A stretch of 64,000 nucleotides of DNA from 66-474 sp044464225 (lineage in GTDB: Bacteria; Pseudomonadota; Gammaproteobacteria; Xanthomonadales; Rhodanobacteraceae), in the NCBI GenBank assembly GCA_044464225.1, contig JBIQLN010000004.1:120461-184460 (forward strand). Reading direction: 5' to 3'. Made by a program: the position numbers and the translations under genes. How positions within the stretch are numbered: position 1 is the stretch's first letter; each line of letters starts with the position of its first letter. The notes beneath the pieces were generated by a model. It was given only the letters and a program-made list of their open reading frames with translations. It searched no databases and had not been told where the DNA came from. Shown here in pieces: positions 51,728 to 60,958 of this stretch.

Positions 51728-52291
51728 ATGCGCGTTTTCAACATCGAGGAAATCGAAGCCGCCGCCGCGGTGTTGCGCGAAGGCGGCGTGCTTGCGTATC
51801 CGACCGAAGGCGTCTATGGACTCGGTTGCGACCCGGACAATCGCGGTGCGTTCGAACGCCTCTTCGCGATGAAGCGCAGGCCGCCCGAGCAGGGCGTACT
51901 GTTGATCGCGGCCGATTTCGAACAGATCCGGGATTGGATCGACGACGTTCCGCATGCCGTCCTGGAGCGGGCACGTGCGTCCTGGCCGGGCGCCCACACC
52001 TTCATCTTCCCGCGCTCGTCGCGCGTGCCGGGGTGGATCGCGGGCGGCCACGCCGGCATCGCCCTGCGCGTCACCGCCCACGCGCCTTCCGCCGCGCTGT
52101 GCCGGGCCTTCGGGGGGCCGATCGTTTCCACCAGCGCCAATCGCCATGGGGAGTCCCCGGCACGCAGCGCCGCCGACGTGGCTGCGATCTTCGGCGGCGA
52201 ACCGGACGGTGTCCTGGATGCGCCACTGGGCGGACTCGACGGGCCTACGCCGATCACGGATGCAGTGACCGGCGCTATCATTCGTGCGTAG
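51728..52291 (+). CDS. tsaC: L-threonylcarbamoyladenylate synthase TsaC (YrdC/Sua5)
   Basis: A 187-residue enzyme making threonylcarbamoyl-AMP for the t6A37 tRNA modification. Seen: the YrdC core AVLREGGVLAYPTEGVYGLG, KRRPPEQGVLLIAADFEQI, AHTFIFPRSSRVPGWIAGGH and PIVSTSANRHGESPARSA. The length equals the short TsaC type (about 190), without the C-terminal Sua5 domain. It follows topA after three bases, the conserved topA-tsaC pair of this lineage. Confidence 0.96.
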   Translation: MRVFNIEEIEAAAAVLREGGVLAYPTEGVYGLGCDPDNRGAFERLFAMKRRPPEQGVLLIAADFEQIRDWIDDVPHAVLERARASWPGAHTFIFPRSSRVPGWIAGGHAGIALRVTAHAPSAALCRAFGGPIVSTSANRHGESPARSAADVAAIFGGEPDGVLDAPLGGLDGPTPITDAVTGAIIRA

Positions 52292-52461
52292 GGGGCTTTG
52301 TGCCGATCTTGCGAAACCGTTCAACGCCGCCGGCCCATGGGTCATGGGCACGGCCGCGCCTTCGCATGGCAGCCTTGCGGGTACGTGGTGACATGAGCCT
52401 CGCGGCTTCCACGCGGGGACCGGCATGTCGTTTTGTTCCATAGGGGACGGGGGAGCTTCCG

Positions 52462-53820
52462 TTGTCGAGCGTGCATCCATCATCGCCAGGCCCGTCGCCG
52501 GCAGCGTGGCGAAGCTTGCTGGCGAATACATCGAGGCAGCGGGTCATCGCCTGGCGCACGGGCGAGGCAGTCACGGTGGCCCGATTCCTGGCCGACGTCG
52601 CGGCGTTGGCGGCTCGGCTGCCCGCGGCGCCGGCGGCGGTCAACCTGTGCGAGGACCGCTACGCCTTCCTGGTCGCATTCACGGCGCTGTTGGTGCGCGG
52701 GCAAACCAATCTCCTGCCGCCTTCGCGCGCGGCCCATGCGGTCGACGCCGTGCTGGCGGCACACCCCGGCAGCTACGCGCTCGGCGACGTGGCGCTCGAT
52801 CCGGCGCCTCCCCAGTATCTGCATTTCGCGACCGGTGCCATGGCCCCGGCCGCGGAGGTGCCGATGCTGATTGCCGGGAACGTGCCGGCAGCCATCGGCT
52901 ACACCTCGGGTTCCACGGGCGCGCCGCGGGACAACCCCAAGCATTGGGAGAAACTTGCGATTTCCAGTGGCCACAACGATGCGTTGTTGCGTGCGCTGGC
53001 GGGCGGCGATTACCACGTGGTCGCGACGGTGCCGCCGCAACACATGTATGGACTCGAATTCTCGGTGCTGTTGCCGCTGTTCGGCCACGCGGCGATCCAC
53101 GCCGGCCGGCCGTTTTTCGCGGCGGATATCGCGATGGCGCTGGCGGAACTGCCGCAGCCGCGGATACTGGTGACTACGCCGGTGCACCTGTGCGCGCTGC
53201 TCGAATCGAACCAGCCACTGCCGCCCTTTTCCGGCATCGTTTCGGCCACCGCCCCGTTGCCGCCGGCGCTCGCACGCGCCGCGGAGACGCGCTTCGGCGC
53301 ACCGGTCCAGGAAGTGTTCGGCTCCACCGAAACCTGCGTGATCGCACATCGCCGCACCGCACAGGTCGAGGCCTGGACGCCGTATGACGGCGTCACGTTG
53401 CATCCGCAGCCCGACGGCACCCGCGTGGAGGCGCCGCAACTCCTGCAGCCAACGGTGCTTGCCGACATCGTCGAGCTCGACGACGCCGGGCGCTTTCGCC
53501 TGCGCGGGCGCAACACCGATCTGCTGGAAATCGCCGGCAAACGCGCGTCGCTGGGCGACCTCACCCACAAGTTGCTTGCGATACCGGGCGTGCGCGACGG
53601 GGTGGTGTTCCAGATGGACGACACCGACGCGATGGGCGTGCGTCGCATCGCCGCACTCGCGGTTGCGCCGGGCCTCGAAGCCTCGACGATCCTCGACGCA
53701 TTGCGCCGCGAAATCGATCCGGTGTTCCTGCCGCGTCCGCTCAAGCTGGTGGAGGCGCTGCCACGTGGCGAAACCGGCAAGCTGCCCCGTGCGGCCTTGC
53801 TGTCCGCCATGGCCGGTTAA
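52462..53820 (+). CDS. AMP-binding acyl/aryl-CoA ligase-like protein
   Basis: A 452-residue member of the ANL (acyl-CoA synthetase) superfamily, shorter than free-standing ligases (about 500-600). Seen: A3 motif IGYTSGSTGAPRDNPKHWEK, where the usual Lys after Pro/Gly is Arg, A5 motif VFGSTETCVIAHRR, and A10 LPRGETGKLPRAAL with the catalytic Lys. It resembles the ligases of aryl-polyene/xanthomonadin pathways, but no such cluster is present here, so the substrate is unknown. TTG 52462 has GGGGGAGC eight bases upstream. It follows tsaC after 170 bp and precedes purD. Confidence 0.78.
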   Translation: MSSVHPSSPGPSPAAWRSLLANTSRQRVIAWRTGEAVTVARFLADVAALAARLPAAPAAVNLCEDRYAFLVAFTALLVRGQTNLLPPSRAAHAVDAVLAAHPGSYALGDVALDPAPPQYLHFATGAMAPAAEVPMLIAGNVPAAIGYTSGSTGAPRDNPKHWEKLAISSGHNDALLRALAGGDYHVVATVPPQHMYGLEFSVLLPLFGHAAIHAGRPFFAADIAMALAELPQPRILVTTPVHLCALLESNQPLPPFSGIVSATAPLPPALARAAETRFGAPVQEVFGSTETCVIAHRRTAQVEAWTPYDGVTLHPQPDGTRVEAPQLLQPTVLADIVELDDAGRFRLRGRNTDLLEIAGKRASLGDLTHKLLAIPGVRDGVVFQMDDTDAMGVRRIAALAVAPGLEASTILDALRREIDPVFLPRPLKLVEALPRGETGKLPRAALLSAMAG

Positions 53821-53853
53821 AATGCGCCGCTCGTTGGCTGCGCGACTACACCC

Positions 53854-55140
53854 ATGAAGATCCTCGTCATCGGCTCCGGCGGGCGCGAGCACGCACTCGC
53901 GTGGAAACTCGCGCAGTCATCGCGCGTGGACGAGGTGATCGTCGCACCCGGCAACGCGGGCACCGCGCGCGAATCGCGCATGCGCAACATGAATGTCGCG
54001 GCGACCGATCTGGATGGATTGCTGGAACTGGCGCAGGACGAGCGCGTCGACTTCACCGTGGTGGGTCCCGAAGCGCCGCTGGTCGCGGGCGTGGTGGACC
54101 GGTTTCGTGCCGCGGGCCTTCGCATCTTCGGGCCGACCGCGGCGGCGGCGCAGCTCGAAGGTTCCAAGTCCTTCACCAAGGATTTTCTTGCGCGACACCA
54201 CATTCCCACCGCACGGTATGCGGTGTTCGCCGCGCTCGAGCCGGCGCTCGCGTATATTCGCCGGCATGGCGCGCCCATCGTCATCAAGGCCGACGGCCTT
54301 GCCGCGGGCAAGGGCGTGGTGGTGGCGGGAACGCTGGCGGAGGCAGAGCACGCTTTGCGCGACATGCTCGATGGACACGCGTTCGGTGACGCGTCGGCAC
54401 GCGTCGTCATCGAAGAGTTTCTCGAAGGCGAGGAGGCCAGCTACATCGTGATGGCCGACGGTGTCCACTGCCTGCCCATGGCGTCGAGCCAGGACCACAA
54501 GCGCGCGTGCGAGGGCGATTCCGGCCCGAATACGGGCGGCATGGGCGCGTATTCGCCGGCACCCGTCGTGACGCCCGGGGTGGAGCGCCGCATCCACGCG
54601 GAAATCATCGAGCCGACCCTGCGCGGCATGGCGGAAGAAGGCGCGCCCTTCACCGGATTCCTGTATGCCGGTCTGATGATCGACAAGGCGGGTGCGCCCA
54701 AGGTCATCGAGTTCAACGTGCGTTTCGGCGATCCCGAGACGCAGCCGATCATGCAGCGCCTGCAGTCGGATTTCGCGAGCCTCGTCGAAGACGCGCTCGA
54801 CGCCAGACTCGACCGTGCCGAGGCGGAATGGGACCTCAGGCCGTCGCTGGGTGTCGTGATCGCGGCGCAGGGTTATCCCGGCAAGCCGCGAACGGGCGAT
54901 GCGATTTCGGGACTGGATGGCGATTTCGAGGCCGGCGTGAAAGTCTTCCACGCCGGCACGAAACTCGCCGATGACGGCAGTGTGTCCACCGCGGGGGGGC
55001 GCGTGTTGTGCGTGTGCGCACTCGGCAACGACCTGGCGCAGGCCCGCGACCGCGCCTACGCGGCCGCCGGGCGCATCCACTTCGATGGCGCGTTCTATCG
55101 CCGCGACATCGGGCATCGTGCGCTGGTGCGGAAAACCTGA
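53854..55140 (+). CDS. purD: Phosphoribosylamine-glycine ligase
   Basis: A 428-residue ATP-grasp enzyme of de novo purine synthesis. Seen: MKILVIGSGGREHALAWKLA, then VVGPEAPLVAGVVDRFRAAG, the ATP-grasp IVIKADGLAAGKGVVVAG, EEFLEGEEASYIVMADG and EFNVRFGDPETQPIMQRLQ. Full length. ATG 53854 is set by homology. The gene lies 33 bp after the ligase-like gene. Confidence 0.98.
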   Translation: MKILVIGSGGREHALAWKLAQSSRVDEVIVAPGNAGTARESRMRNMNVAATDLDGLLELAQDERVDFTVVGPEAPLVAGVVDRFRAAGLRIFGPTAAAAQLEGSKSFTKDFLARHHIPTARYAVFAALEPALAYIRRHGAPIVIKADGLAAGKGVVVAGTLAEAEHALRDMLDGHAFGDASARVVIEEFLEGEEASYIVMADGVHCLPMASSQDHKRACEGDSGPNTGGMGAYSPAPVVTPGVERRIHAEIIEPTLRGMAEEGAPFTGFLYAGLMIDKAGAPKVIEFNVRFGDPETQPIMQRLQSDFASLVEDALDARLDRAEAEWDLRPSLGVVIAAQGYPGKPRTGDAISGLDGDFEAGVKVFHAGTKLADDGSVSTAGGRVLCVCALGNDLAQARDRAYAAAGRIHFDGAFYRRDIGHRALVRKT

Positions 55141-55224
55141 CCGGTTTGCCCTTCTGACTCGCGGTCATCGTCGCAGTGGAAAGCGCTTCGGCTTTGGTAG
55201 GCTTGTGCGCCACGAGGGGAGTCC

Positions 55225-57093
55225 ATGAACCAGTTCCGCTTGCTCGGGAAGCGCCGCTTCGCGCCGTTCTTCGCGGTGCAATCGCTGGCCGCGTTCAATG
55301 ACAACGCGTTCCGCAATGCGACGATCGTGCTGGTCGGATTCCAGTTGGGCCTGAGCACGAGCCAGATCGGGTTTTATTCGAATCTGGCGCCGGCGCTGTT
55401 CATCCTGCCGTTCTTCCTGTTTTCGGCGAGCGCGGGGCAACTCGCCGAGAAATACGAAAAGCACACGCTGATCCGCTGGGTGAAGATGTTCGAGATCGCG
55501 GCGATGTGCGTCGCGGCCTGGGGTTTCCATGCGCGCAGTCCGGCGCTGCTTTTCGTCGTGCTGTTCCTGATGGGGCTGCACTCGACGGTGTTCGGTCCGA
55601 TCAAGTACGCGATCCTGCCGCAGGTGCTGCGCCGCGAAGAGCTGGTGGGCGGCAACGGCCTGGTCGAAACGGGCACGTCGATGGCGATCCTGGTCGGCAT
55701 GATCGCGGGTGGGACGGCGATGGCGTCGCATTTCGGCTGGGTGGCGGCCGCCGCGCTGGTGATCGCCGTCGCGGTGCTGGGACTGCTCGCGAGCCTCGCG
55801 ATTCCGCGCGTGCCCGCTGCGGCGCCAAATCTTGAATTCAACTGGAACTTCATCGCCGAGAGCGGGCGGGTGCTGAAGCTCACGGGCAAGCAGCGTGCTG
55901 TATTCAACTCGATCCTCGGCATCTCGTGGTTCTGGTTTTTCGGCGGCGTGGTGACCGCGCAGTTGCCGAACTACACGCGCCTGTATCTGGGCGGCGGCGC
56001 CAGCGTGGAGATCCTGGTGCTGGCGTTGTTCTCGATCGGCGTCGGCATCGGATCGCTGCTGTGCGAGCGGTTGTCCGGGCACAAGGTCGAGATCGGGCTG
56101 GTGCCGCTGGGCGCGCTCGGAATGACGGTGTTCGGCATCCTGTTGTACTTCGCGCGCCACGCGCCGCCGGGTTACAGCGAGATCGACTGGCGGGCGTTTC
56201 TCGGCATGCCGGGCAACGGCTGGATCGCGCTGGACCTGACCCTGATCGGCTTGTTCGCGGGTTTCTTCATCGTGCCGTTGTTCGCGCTGGTGCAAAGCCG
56301 CACGCCGCAGGGCGAACTTTCGCGCGTGATCGCCGGCAACAACATCATCAACGCGGTGTTCCTGGTGGTCGCGGCGGTGTTCGCGTTCGGGATGCTGGCA
56401 GCGGGACTGACGATTCCGCAACTGTTCCTGGTCACGGCGCTCCTCAATGCCGCGGTGACGCTGTGGATCTTCCTGCTGGTGCCGGAATTCCTGATGCGCT
56501 TCGTGGATTGGCTGCTGATCAGCGTGCTGTACCGGGTGCGCGCCACGGGTCTCGAGAAAATTCCGGAAGGCCCGGCGCTGCTGGTCTGCAACCACGTGAG
56601 TTTCATGGACGCGCTGATCATCATGGGCAGTGTGCGCCGTCCGGTGCGCTTCGTGATGTACCACAAGATATTCCGGGTGCCGGTGTTGAGCTTCGTGTTC
56701 CGCGCGGCCAAGGCCATCCCGATCGCGGGCGCGAGGGAGGATCCCGGACTCCTGGCGCGTGCGTTCGAGGCCATCGACGCGGCGCTGGCCGAAGGGGAAC
56801 TGGTCTGCATCTTTCCCGAAGGCGGCCTGACGCCGGACGGTGAAATCGCGCCGTTCCGGTCGGGGGTCGAGAAGGTCCTCGCACGGCGCCCAGTGCCCGT
56901 GATTCCACTTGCATTGCGGGGCTTGTGGCGCAGCATGTGGAGCCGGCGTGATTCGAAGCTCGGTCGCGCGCGGTTGCCGCGGCGCTTCCGCGCCCGCATC
57001 GAGCTTGCCGCGGGTTTGCCGCTGGATGGCGCGGCCAGCAATCGGCAGCAGATGGAAAATGCCGTGCGCGCGCTGCGCGGCGCCGAGGCCTGA
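55225..57093 (+). CDS. MFS transporter - acyltransferase fusion (LplT/Aas-like)
   Basis: A 622-residue fusion. Residues 1-420 are an MFS domain (FFAVQSLAAFNDNAFRNATI, as in LplT lysophospholipid flippases). Residues 430-622 are a PlsC-type acyltransferase with HX4D CNHVSFMDAL and FPEGGLTPDG. The acyl-ACP synthetase domain of Aas is missing. It probably flips and reacylates a lysophospholipid at the inner membrane. ATG 55225 has GAGGGGAG upstream. It follows purD after 84 bp and precedes hemC. Confidence 0.9.
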   Translation: MNQFRLLGKRRFAPFFAVQSLAAFNDNAFRNATIVLVGFQLGLSTSQIGFYSNLAPALFILPFFLFSASAGQLAEKYEKHTLIRWVKMFEIAAMCVAAWGFHARSPALLFVVLFLMGLHSTVFGPIKYAILPQVLRREELVGGNGLVETGTSMAILVGMIAGGTAMASHFGWVAAAALVIAVAVLGLLASLAIPRVPAAAPNLEFNWNFIAESGRVLKLTGKQRAVFNSILGISWFWFFGGVVTAQLPNYTRLYLGGGASVEILVLALFSIGVGIGSLLCERLSGHKVEIGLVPLGALGMTVFGILLYFARHAPPGYSEIDWRAFLGMPGNGWIALDLTLIGLFAGFFIVPLFALVQSRTPQGELSRVIAGNNIINAVFLVVAAVFAFGMLAAGLTIPQLFLVTALLNAAVTLWIFLLVPEFLMRFVDWLLISVLYRVRATGLEKIPEGPALLVCNHVSFMDALIIMGSVRRPVRFVMYHKIFRVPVLSFVFRAAKAIPIAGAREDPGLLARAFEAIDAALAEGELVCIFPEGGLTPDGEIAPFRSGVEKVLARRPVPVIPLALRGLWRSMWSRRDSKLGRARLPRRFRARIELAAGLPLDGAASNRQQMENAVRALRGAEA

Positions 57094-57155
57094 TATCACT
57101 GCGCCATCCGGCGCGCGGTGCGATACTGCAGCGTTCCCGCTCGCCTGCCGCCAGC

Positions 57156-58073
57156 ATGACCGAACCGCTCCGCATCGCTACCCGCAAGAGTCCGCTCGCC
57201 CTTTGGCAGACCGAACACGTCGCCGCGCGATTGCGCTCCACGCATCCAGGACTCAAGGTGGAGCTGCTGCCGCTGTCCACGCGTGGCGATGAGGTGCTGG
57301 ACCGCTCGCTGGTGGAGATCGGCGGCAAGGGGCTGTTCCTCAAGGAACTGGAGGTGGCACTGGCCGAAGGTCGCGCCGACCTGGCGGTGCACTCACTGAA
57401 GGACGTGCCGGCGAAGCTCGATGCGCAATTCGCGCTGGCTGCGATCCTGGATCGTGCCGATTGCGCCGACGCGTTCGTCAGCAATGATTGGGCTTCGTTG
57501 GACGACCTGCCGCGCGGTGCGCGCGTTGGCACCTCATCGCTGCGGCGCAGCGCACAGCTGCGCGCGCGTCGGCCGGACCTCGATATCGCGGACTTGCGCG
57601 GCAACGTCGGGACGCGCCTCGCAAAACTCGACCGGGGCGAGTACGCGGCGATCATTCTTGCGGTTGCCGGCTTGCAGCGGATGGGCTTTGACGCGCGCAT
57701 CCGCTCGCGTCTCGCGCCGCCGGACTGGCTGCCGGCCCCGGGTCAGGCAGCGATTGCCGTGGAAACACGCGCGCACGACGCGCGCGTGATCGAATTCGTG
57801 GGCAGGCTGGACCACGCACACACGCGTCGTGCGGTTGCTGCCGAGCGCGCACTCAACGCCGAACTGGGCGGAGACTGCACGATGCCATTGGGCGCCTGGT
57901 GCGAGATGCGCGCGGACGGGACGCTGCACCTTCGCGGGTTGCTGGGCGATGCGCGCGACGGGCGGCTGCTGCGGGCGGAGGCGACCGGCGAAGACCCGGT
58001 CGCACTCGGCGCGGCCGTCGCGCGGCTGCTGGTGGCGCAGGGTGCGGAGACATTGTTGCAATCACACGGCTGA
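57156..58073 (+). CDS. hemC: Porphobilinogen deaminase (hydroxymethylbilane synthase)
   Basis: A 305-residue heme-pathway enzyme joining four porphobilinogens. Seen: RIATRKSPLALWQTEHVAAR, the GGKGLFLKELEVAL motif, LRRSAQLRARRPDLDI, and the dipyrromethane cofactor Cys in AELGGDCTMPLGAW. Full length. ATG 57156 fits homologues. It ends 84 bp from the convergent DUF481 gene. Confidence 0.97.
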   Translation: MTEPLRIATRKSPLALWQTEHVAARLRSTHPGLKVELLPLSTRGDEVLDRSLVEIGGKGLFLKELEVALAEGRADLAVHSLKDVPAKLDAQFALAAILDRADCADAFVSNDWASLDDLPRGARVGTSSLRRSAQLRARRPDLDIADLRGNVGTRLAKLDRGEYAAIILAVAGLQRMGFDARIRSRLAPPDWLPAPGQAAIAVETRAHDARVIEFVGRLDHAHTRRAVAAERALNAELGGDCTMPLGAWCEMRADGTLHLRGLLGDARDGRLLRAEATGEDPVALGAAVARLLVAQGAETLLQSHG

Positions 58074-58157
58074 TTGCTTGCCGCGTGCCACTTGTCCGCT
58101 CGCAAGAGCACGAAGGGCGTTCACGCGACGTCGTGCTCCGGCCCCCGGTTCCGAAAC

Positions 58158-58997
58158 CTATGGCGTGCTCCCGAAGCTGTACACCAGATTGGTGGTGAAC
58201 AGGCTGTCGAGGTGCTTGGTGCCCGGCACGATGCTGGAGTTGTAGCGGTTCTCGTACGCCACCTTCAGCGCCAGCGTCTTGGTCATCGCCACCGCGATAC
58301 CGATGTCGTTCTGGTAATACTTGTTCTCGCTGCCGATTTCGGCGAGGAACGTTTCCTGCAGGCTGGCACTGTCGGTCAGCGCGAGTTTGTAGTTGATCAA
58401 GCCGCGGCCGATGGCCTCGTCCTGCACCGGCGGCGTCACGGCCGTACTCACCGGTGGCGTGACGCTGGTGTCGACTTCGGTGTACGTCTGCGGTTGGTAG
58501 CGCTTGAAGCCGGGGCCGGCTTCGAACGACAGCTCGCTGCGCGCATTCTTCAGTACGATGTAACCGAAACCGACCGAGGCCACTTCCTGCCAGCGGTTGG
58601 GCGCGAACTCGTCGTGGTCGTAGCGCGCGGCGCCGATCAGGTACGAACGCGGGTTGAACTTGTAGCCGAGCGAACCGCCGACATCGAAATGATTGGCCGT
58701 GGTCTGGTACCTGGCGGTGTGGCCGACCACCACGCCATCCTGGACGATCGGCGTCTTGACGTTGCTCTTGGCGCGGTTGGCGTCGAGGAAGAACGCGTCC
58801 TTCCAGATGTCGTCTTCGTAGGCCAGCTTGAACTTGGCGTCCGCGTTCAACGACTTGGTATTGCCGGTTGCGTTGGCGAGGCCGAATTCGCCGCTGCCGC
58901 TCCAGTGGGAGGAATCAGCGGGCGGGTCGGCCAGACCCAGGGTGGGGATGCACAACGCGGAAATCGCCGCGACCGCGGCGAGGCGGAAGAATTTCAT
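58158..58997 (-). CDS. DUF481 outer-membrane beta-barrel protein
   Basis: A 279-residue protein with signal peptide MKFFRLAAVAAISALCIPTL ending at GLADPP and alternating hydrophobic beta-strands ending with aromatic residues (LVYSFGSTP at the C terminus, as in porins). DUF481 proteins are salt-stress-linked outer-membrane barrels of unknown substrate. ATG 58997 was chosen because it begins the signal peptide. It lies on the same strand as the downstream end of the molybdoenzyme genes, with 102 bp between. Confidence 0.85.
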   Translation of the reverse strand: MKFFRLAAVAAISALCIPTLGLADPPADSSHWSGSGEFGLANATGNTKSLNADAKFKLAYEDDIWKDAFFLDANRAKSNVKTPIVQDGVVVGHTARYQTTANHFDVGGSLGYKFNPRSYLIGAARYDHDEFAPNRWQEVASVGFGYIVLKNARSELSFEAGPGFKRYQPQTYTEVDTSVTPPVSTAVTPPVQDEAIGRGLINYKLALTDSASLQETFLAEIGSENKYYQNDIGIAVAMTKTLALKVAYENRYNSSIVPGTKHLDSLFTTNLVYSFGSTP

Positions 58998-59099
58998 GCA
59001 TGACTCCGATCTTGCTCGCTGAAACCCGCAAGGCTGCGGGCCGGGCACTGAATGCCTGTTAAATTTGTGTGATGAAGAGTGGGGTCGCTGCGCGGCCTT

Positions 59100-60038
59100 T
59101 CAAGCCTGCGGGGAGGGAAAGAACGCGGCCACCGCGTGACGCGCCTCGGCGAAGAAGAGCCAGCGTTCCACGAACAGTCCGGCAATGGCGGCAAGCGCCG
59201 CCACGGGCGCCAGCCATGCCGCGCCGCTGGCCAGCGCCACCGTGATCGCCAGCGCGGGCGCCAGCCCGAACAACACCAACGCGATTCGCCGCAGGCGTGC
59301 ACCATGTTTGCGTGCAAGCACGAAGGCCATTTCCCGCGTGAGGTAGCTCTCTTCCGTGACGGGGCCTTCGAAAGCACGCACCCGCCCCAGCGCTTCCAGC
59401 CCGGTCGCATGGCCTGCCGTATTCACGGACAGGGCGTCGACGCATTTCCAGTGATCGACCTTGATCACGGCGGCGACGATCGCCAGGCCCAGCAGGGCCA
59501 GCGGGAACGCGAGGCCCATCATCAGGCCGGTCGTGAGCGCCAGCCACGCCCACAACCAGAGTCCGCCGGATAGCAGCGCGAACATGAAGTAAAGCGGCAG
59601 CACCTGCCGCGTGCGCCAGGCGGCGATGGTCTTCAGCGAACGATAAATGTTGGCGGTGCACAGGATCGTCGCCAGCGCGCCGAGCGCCAGCAGCGCGCCC
59701 GCGATGCGCAAACCGGTGCCGGCGTGGCCGGTGAACGCAAGCCACGCCATGGCCAGCATCGGCAGGTACGTCACGAGCGAGGCGATGCCCTCGCGCGACA
59801 ACCACGACGAACGCCATTGGCTCAACGCGCGCCACGCGCGTTCGGGACGGCCGAGATGGGCGGTCGAAGCCAGCAGGCCTGCGCTCACCAGCATGAACCC
59901 GAAGCCCAATGGCACGAGCACGCCCATTCCGGAAAACGGGTAAATCCCGGCCGCCAATGCGAGTCCCAGCAGGCACCACAATCCGTAACCCGCGCCGCTC
60001 ATCACCGTGAAAAAAATCACCGACAGTGCGGGCTTCAT
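59100..60038 (-). CDS. DmsC/NrfD-type molybdoenzyme membrane anchor
   Basis: A 312-residue membrane subunit with about eight helices (MSGAGYGLWCLLGLALAAGI, MFALLSGGLWLWAWLALTTG, FPLALLGLAIVAAVIKVDHW). DmsC-family anchors exchange electrons with the quinone pool. It overlaps the Fe-S subunit by four bases (ATGA), and the catalytic subunit lies further upstream, so the order A-permease-B-C is visible. The sequence class is similar to SoeC of sulfite dehydrogenase by recall. Confidence 0.88.
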   Translation of the reverse strand: MKPALSVIFFTVMSGAGYGLWCLLGLALAAGIYPFSGMGVLVPLGFGFMLVSAGLLASTAHLGRPERAWRALSQWRSSWLSREGIASLVTYLPMLAMAWLAFTGHAGTGLRIAGALLALGALATILCTANIYRSLKTIAAWRTRQVLPLYFMFALLSGGLWLWAWLALTTGLMMGLAFPLALLGLAIVAAVIKVDHWKCVDALSVNTAGHATGLEALGRVRAFEGPVTEESYLTREMAFVLARKHGARLRRIALVLFGLAPALAITVALASGAAWLAPVAALAAIAGLFVERWLFFAEARHAVAAFFPSPQA

Positions 60039-60937
60039 CGCGACAGCGCCTTGTCCAGCCAGCGCAGCAGGGGCGGAAGCTGCGCAGTGTCGAGTGCTTC
60101 TTTGGCGGGATTCGTTGCCGTCGCTGCTGCGGTGCTGCCGTCGCGGCGCGGCCGCGGCGGCAGGTAACGATTCACCGGCCGGTAGCCGAATTCCGGCATC
60201 AACGCAAAGCCTTCGCGCTCGGCGACCGCCTTCGAAACGTTGGAGTCGGGGTCACCGAGATCGCCGAACATGCGCGCGCGGGTCGGACACGCCATCACGC
60301 AGGCCGGCTGGCGGTCGCGTTCGTCCAGCGTCTCGTTGTAGATCCGATCCACGCACAGCGTGCACTTCTGCATCGTGCCGCGCCTGGAATCCTTGCGGCC
60401 GGTGTCGGAGGTCGCGGCCTTCGGGTGCGGCAGCGCGATTTCGCGCGCGCCATACGGACACGCCCACGCGCACAACTGGCAGCCGATGCACTTGTCCTCG
60501 TCGACCAGCACGATGCCATCCTCGGCGCGCTTGTAGCTGGCGCCCGTCGGACACACCGTCACGCAATCCGGTGTTTCGCAATGCAGGCATGAGCGCGGGA
60601 AGTGGACCATCTGCGGGACCGGCGCCGGATTTTGCAGCCCCATCGGGTCAAGCGGGCGACCCTGCGCCGCCGGCGCAGGATGGGGGTCGTGGATGCGTGA
60701 AGCCGTCGATTCGTACGAGGTACCTGCCGCCTGCGGCAGCACCTCGTACGTATGCACGCGGTTGAACCACACCCCGTGCGGTTCCGCGCCGTACGGGTCA
60801 TCGTCGGGCAGCGGCCCGAACTGGCCGCCGTCGTTCCATTCCTTGCAGGCGACCGCGCAGGCGTGGCAGCCGACGCAGATGTCGAGGTCGATCACCAATC
60901 CGAGCTTTTTCTTCGCGGGCGCGGGGAGGCTCGTCAT
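60035..60937 (-). CDS. Four-cluster [4Fe-4S] ferredoxin-type subunit (DmsB/SoeB-like)
   Basis: A 300-residue electron-transfer subunit. Four Cys groups bind four [4Fe-4S] clusters: CVGCHACAVACKEW, CLHCETPDCVTVCPTGA, CIGCQLCAWACPYGA and CTLC...CVMACPTRA. It shuttles electrons between the Mo site and the membrane anchor. ATG 60937 (MTSLPAPAKKKLGL) is preferred; the frame is open through the inverted-repeat element upstream. No signal peptide, so the cluster is cytoplasmic, consistent with a SoeB-like protein. Confidence 0.9.
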   Translation of the reverse strand: MTSLPAPAKKKLGLVIDLDICVGCHACAVACKEWNDGGQFGPLPDDDPYGAEPHGVWFNRVHTYEVLPQAAGTSYESTASRIHDPHPAPAAQGRPLDPMGLQNPAPVPQMVHFPRSCLHCETPDCVTVCPTGASYKRAEDGIVLVDEDKCIGCQLCAWACPYGAREIALPHPKAATSDTGRKDSRRGTMQKCTLCVDRIYNETLDERDRQPACVMACPTRARMFGDLGDPDSNVSKAVAEREGFALMPEFGYRPVNRYLPPRPRRDGSTAAATATNPAKEALDTAQLPPLLRWLDKALSR

Positions 60938-60958
60938 GCCGCGGCCGTCCCGCACACG

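Noticed and set aside
48980..52531. A very long minus-strand frame opposite topA
   Set aside because: It is antisense to topA and tsaC. The glycine-rich and leucine-rich text is the complement of the Lys/Ala tail and the codon bias.
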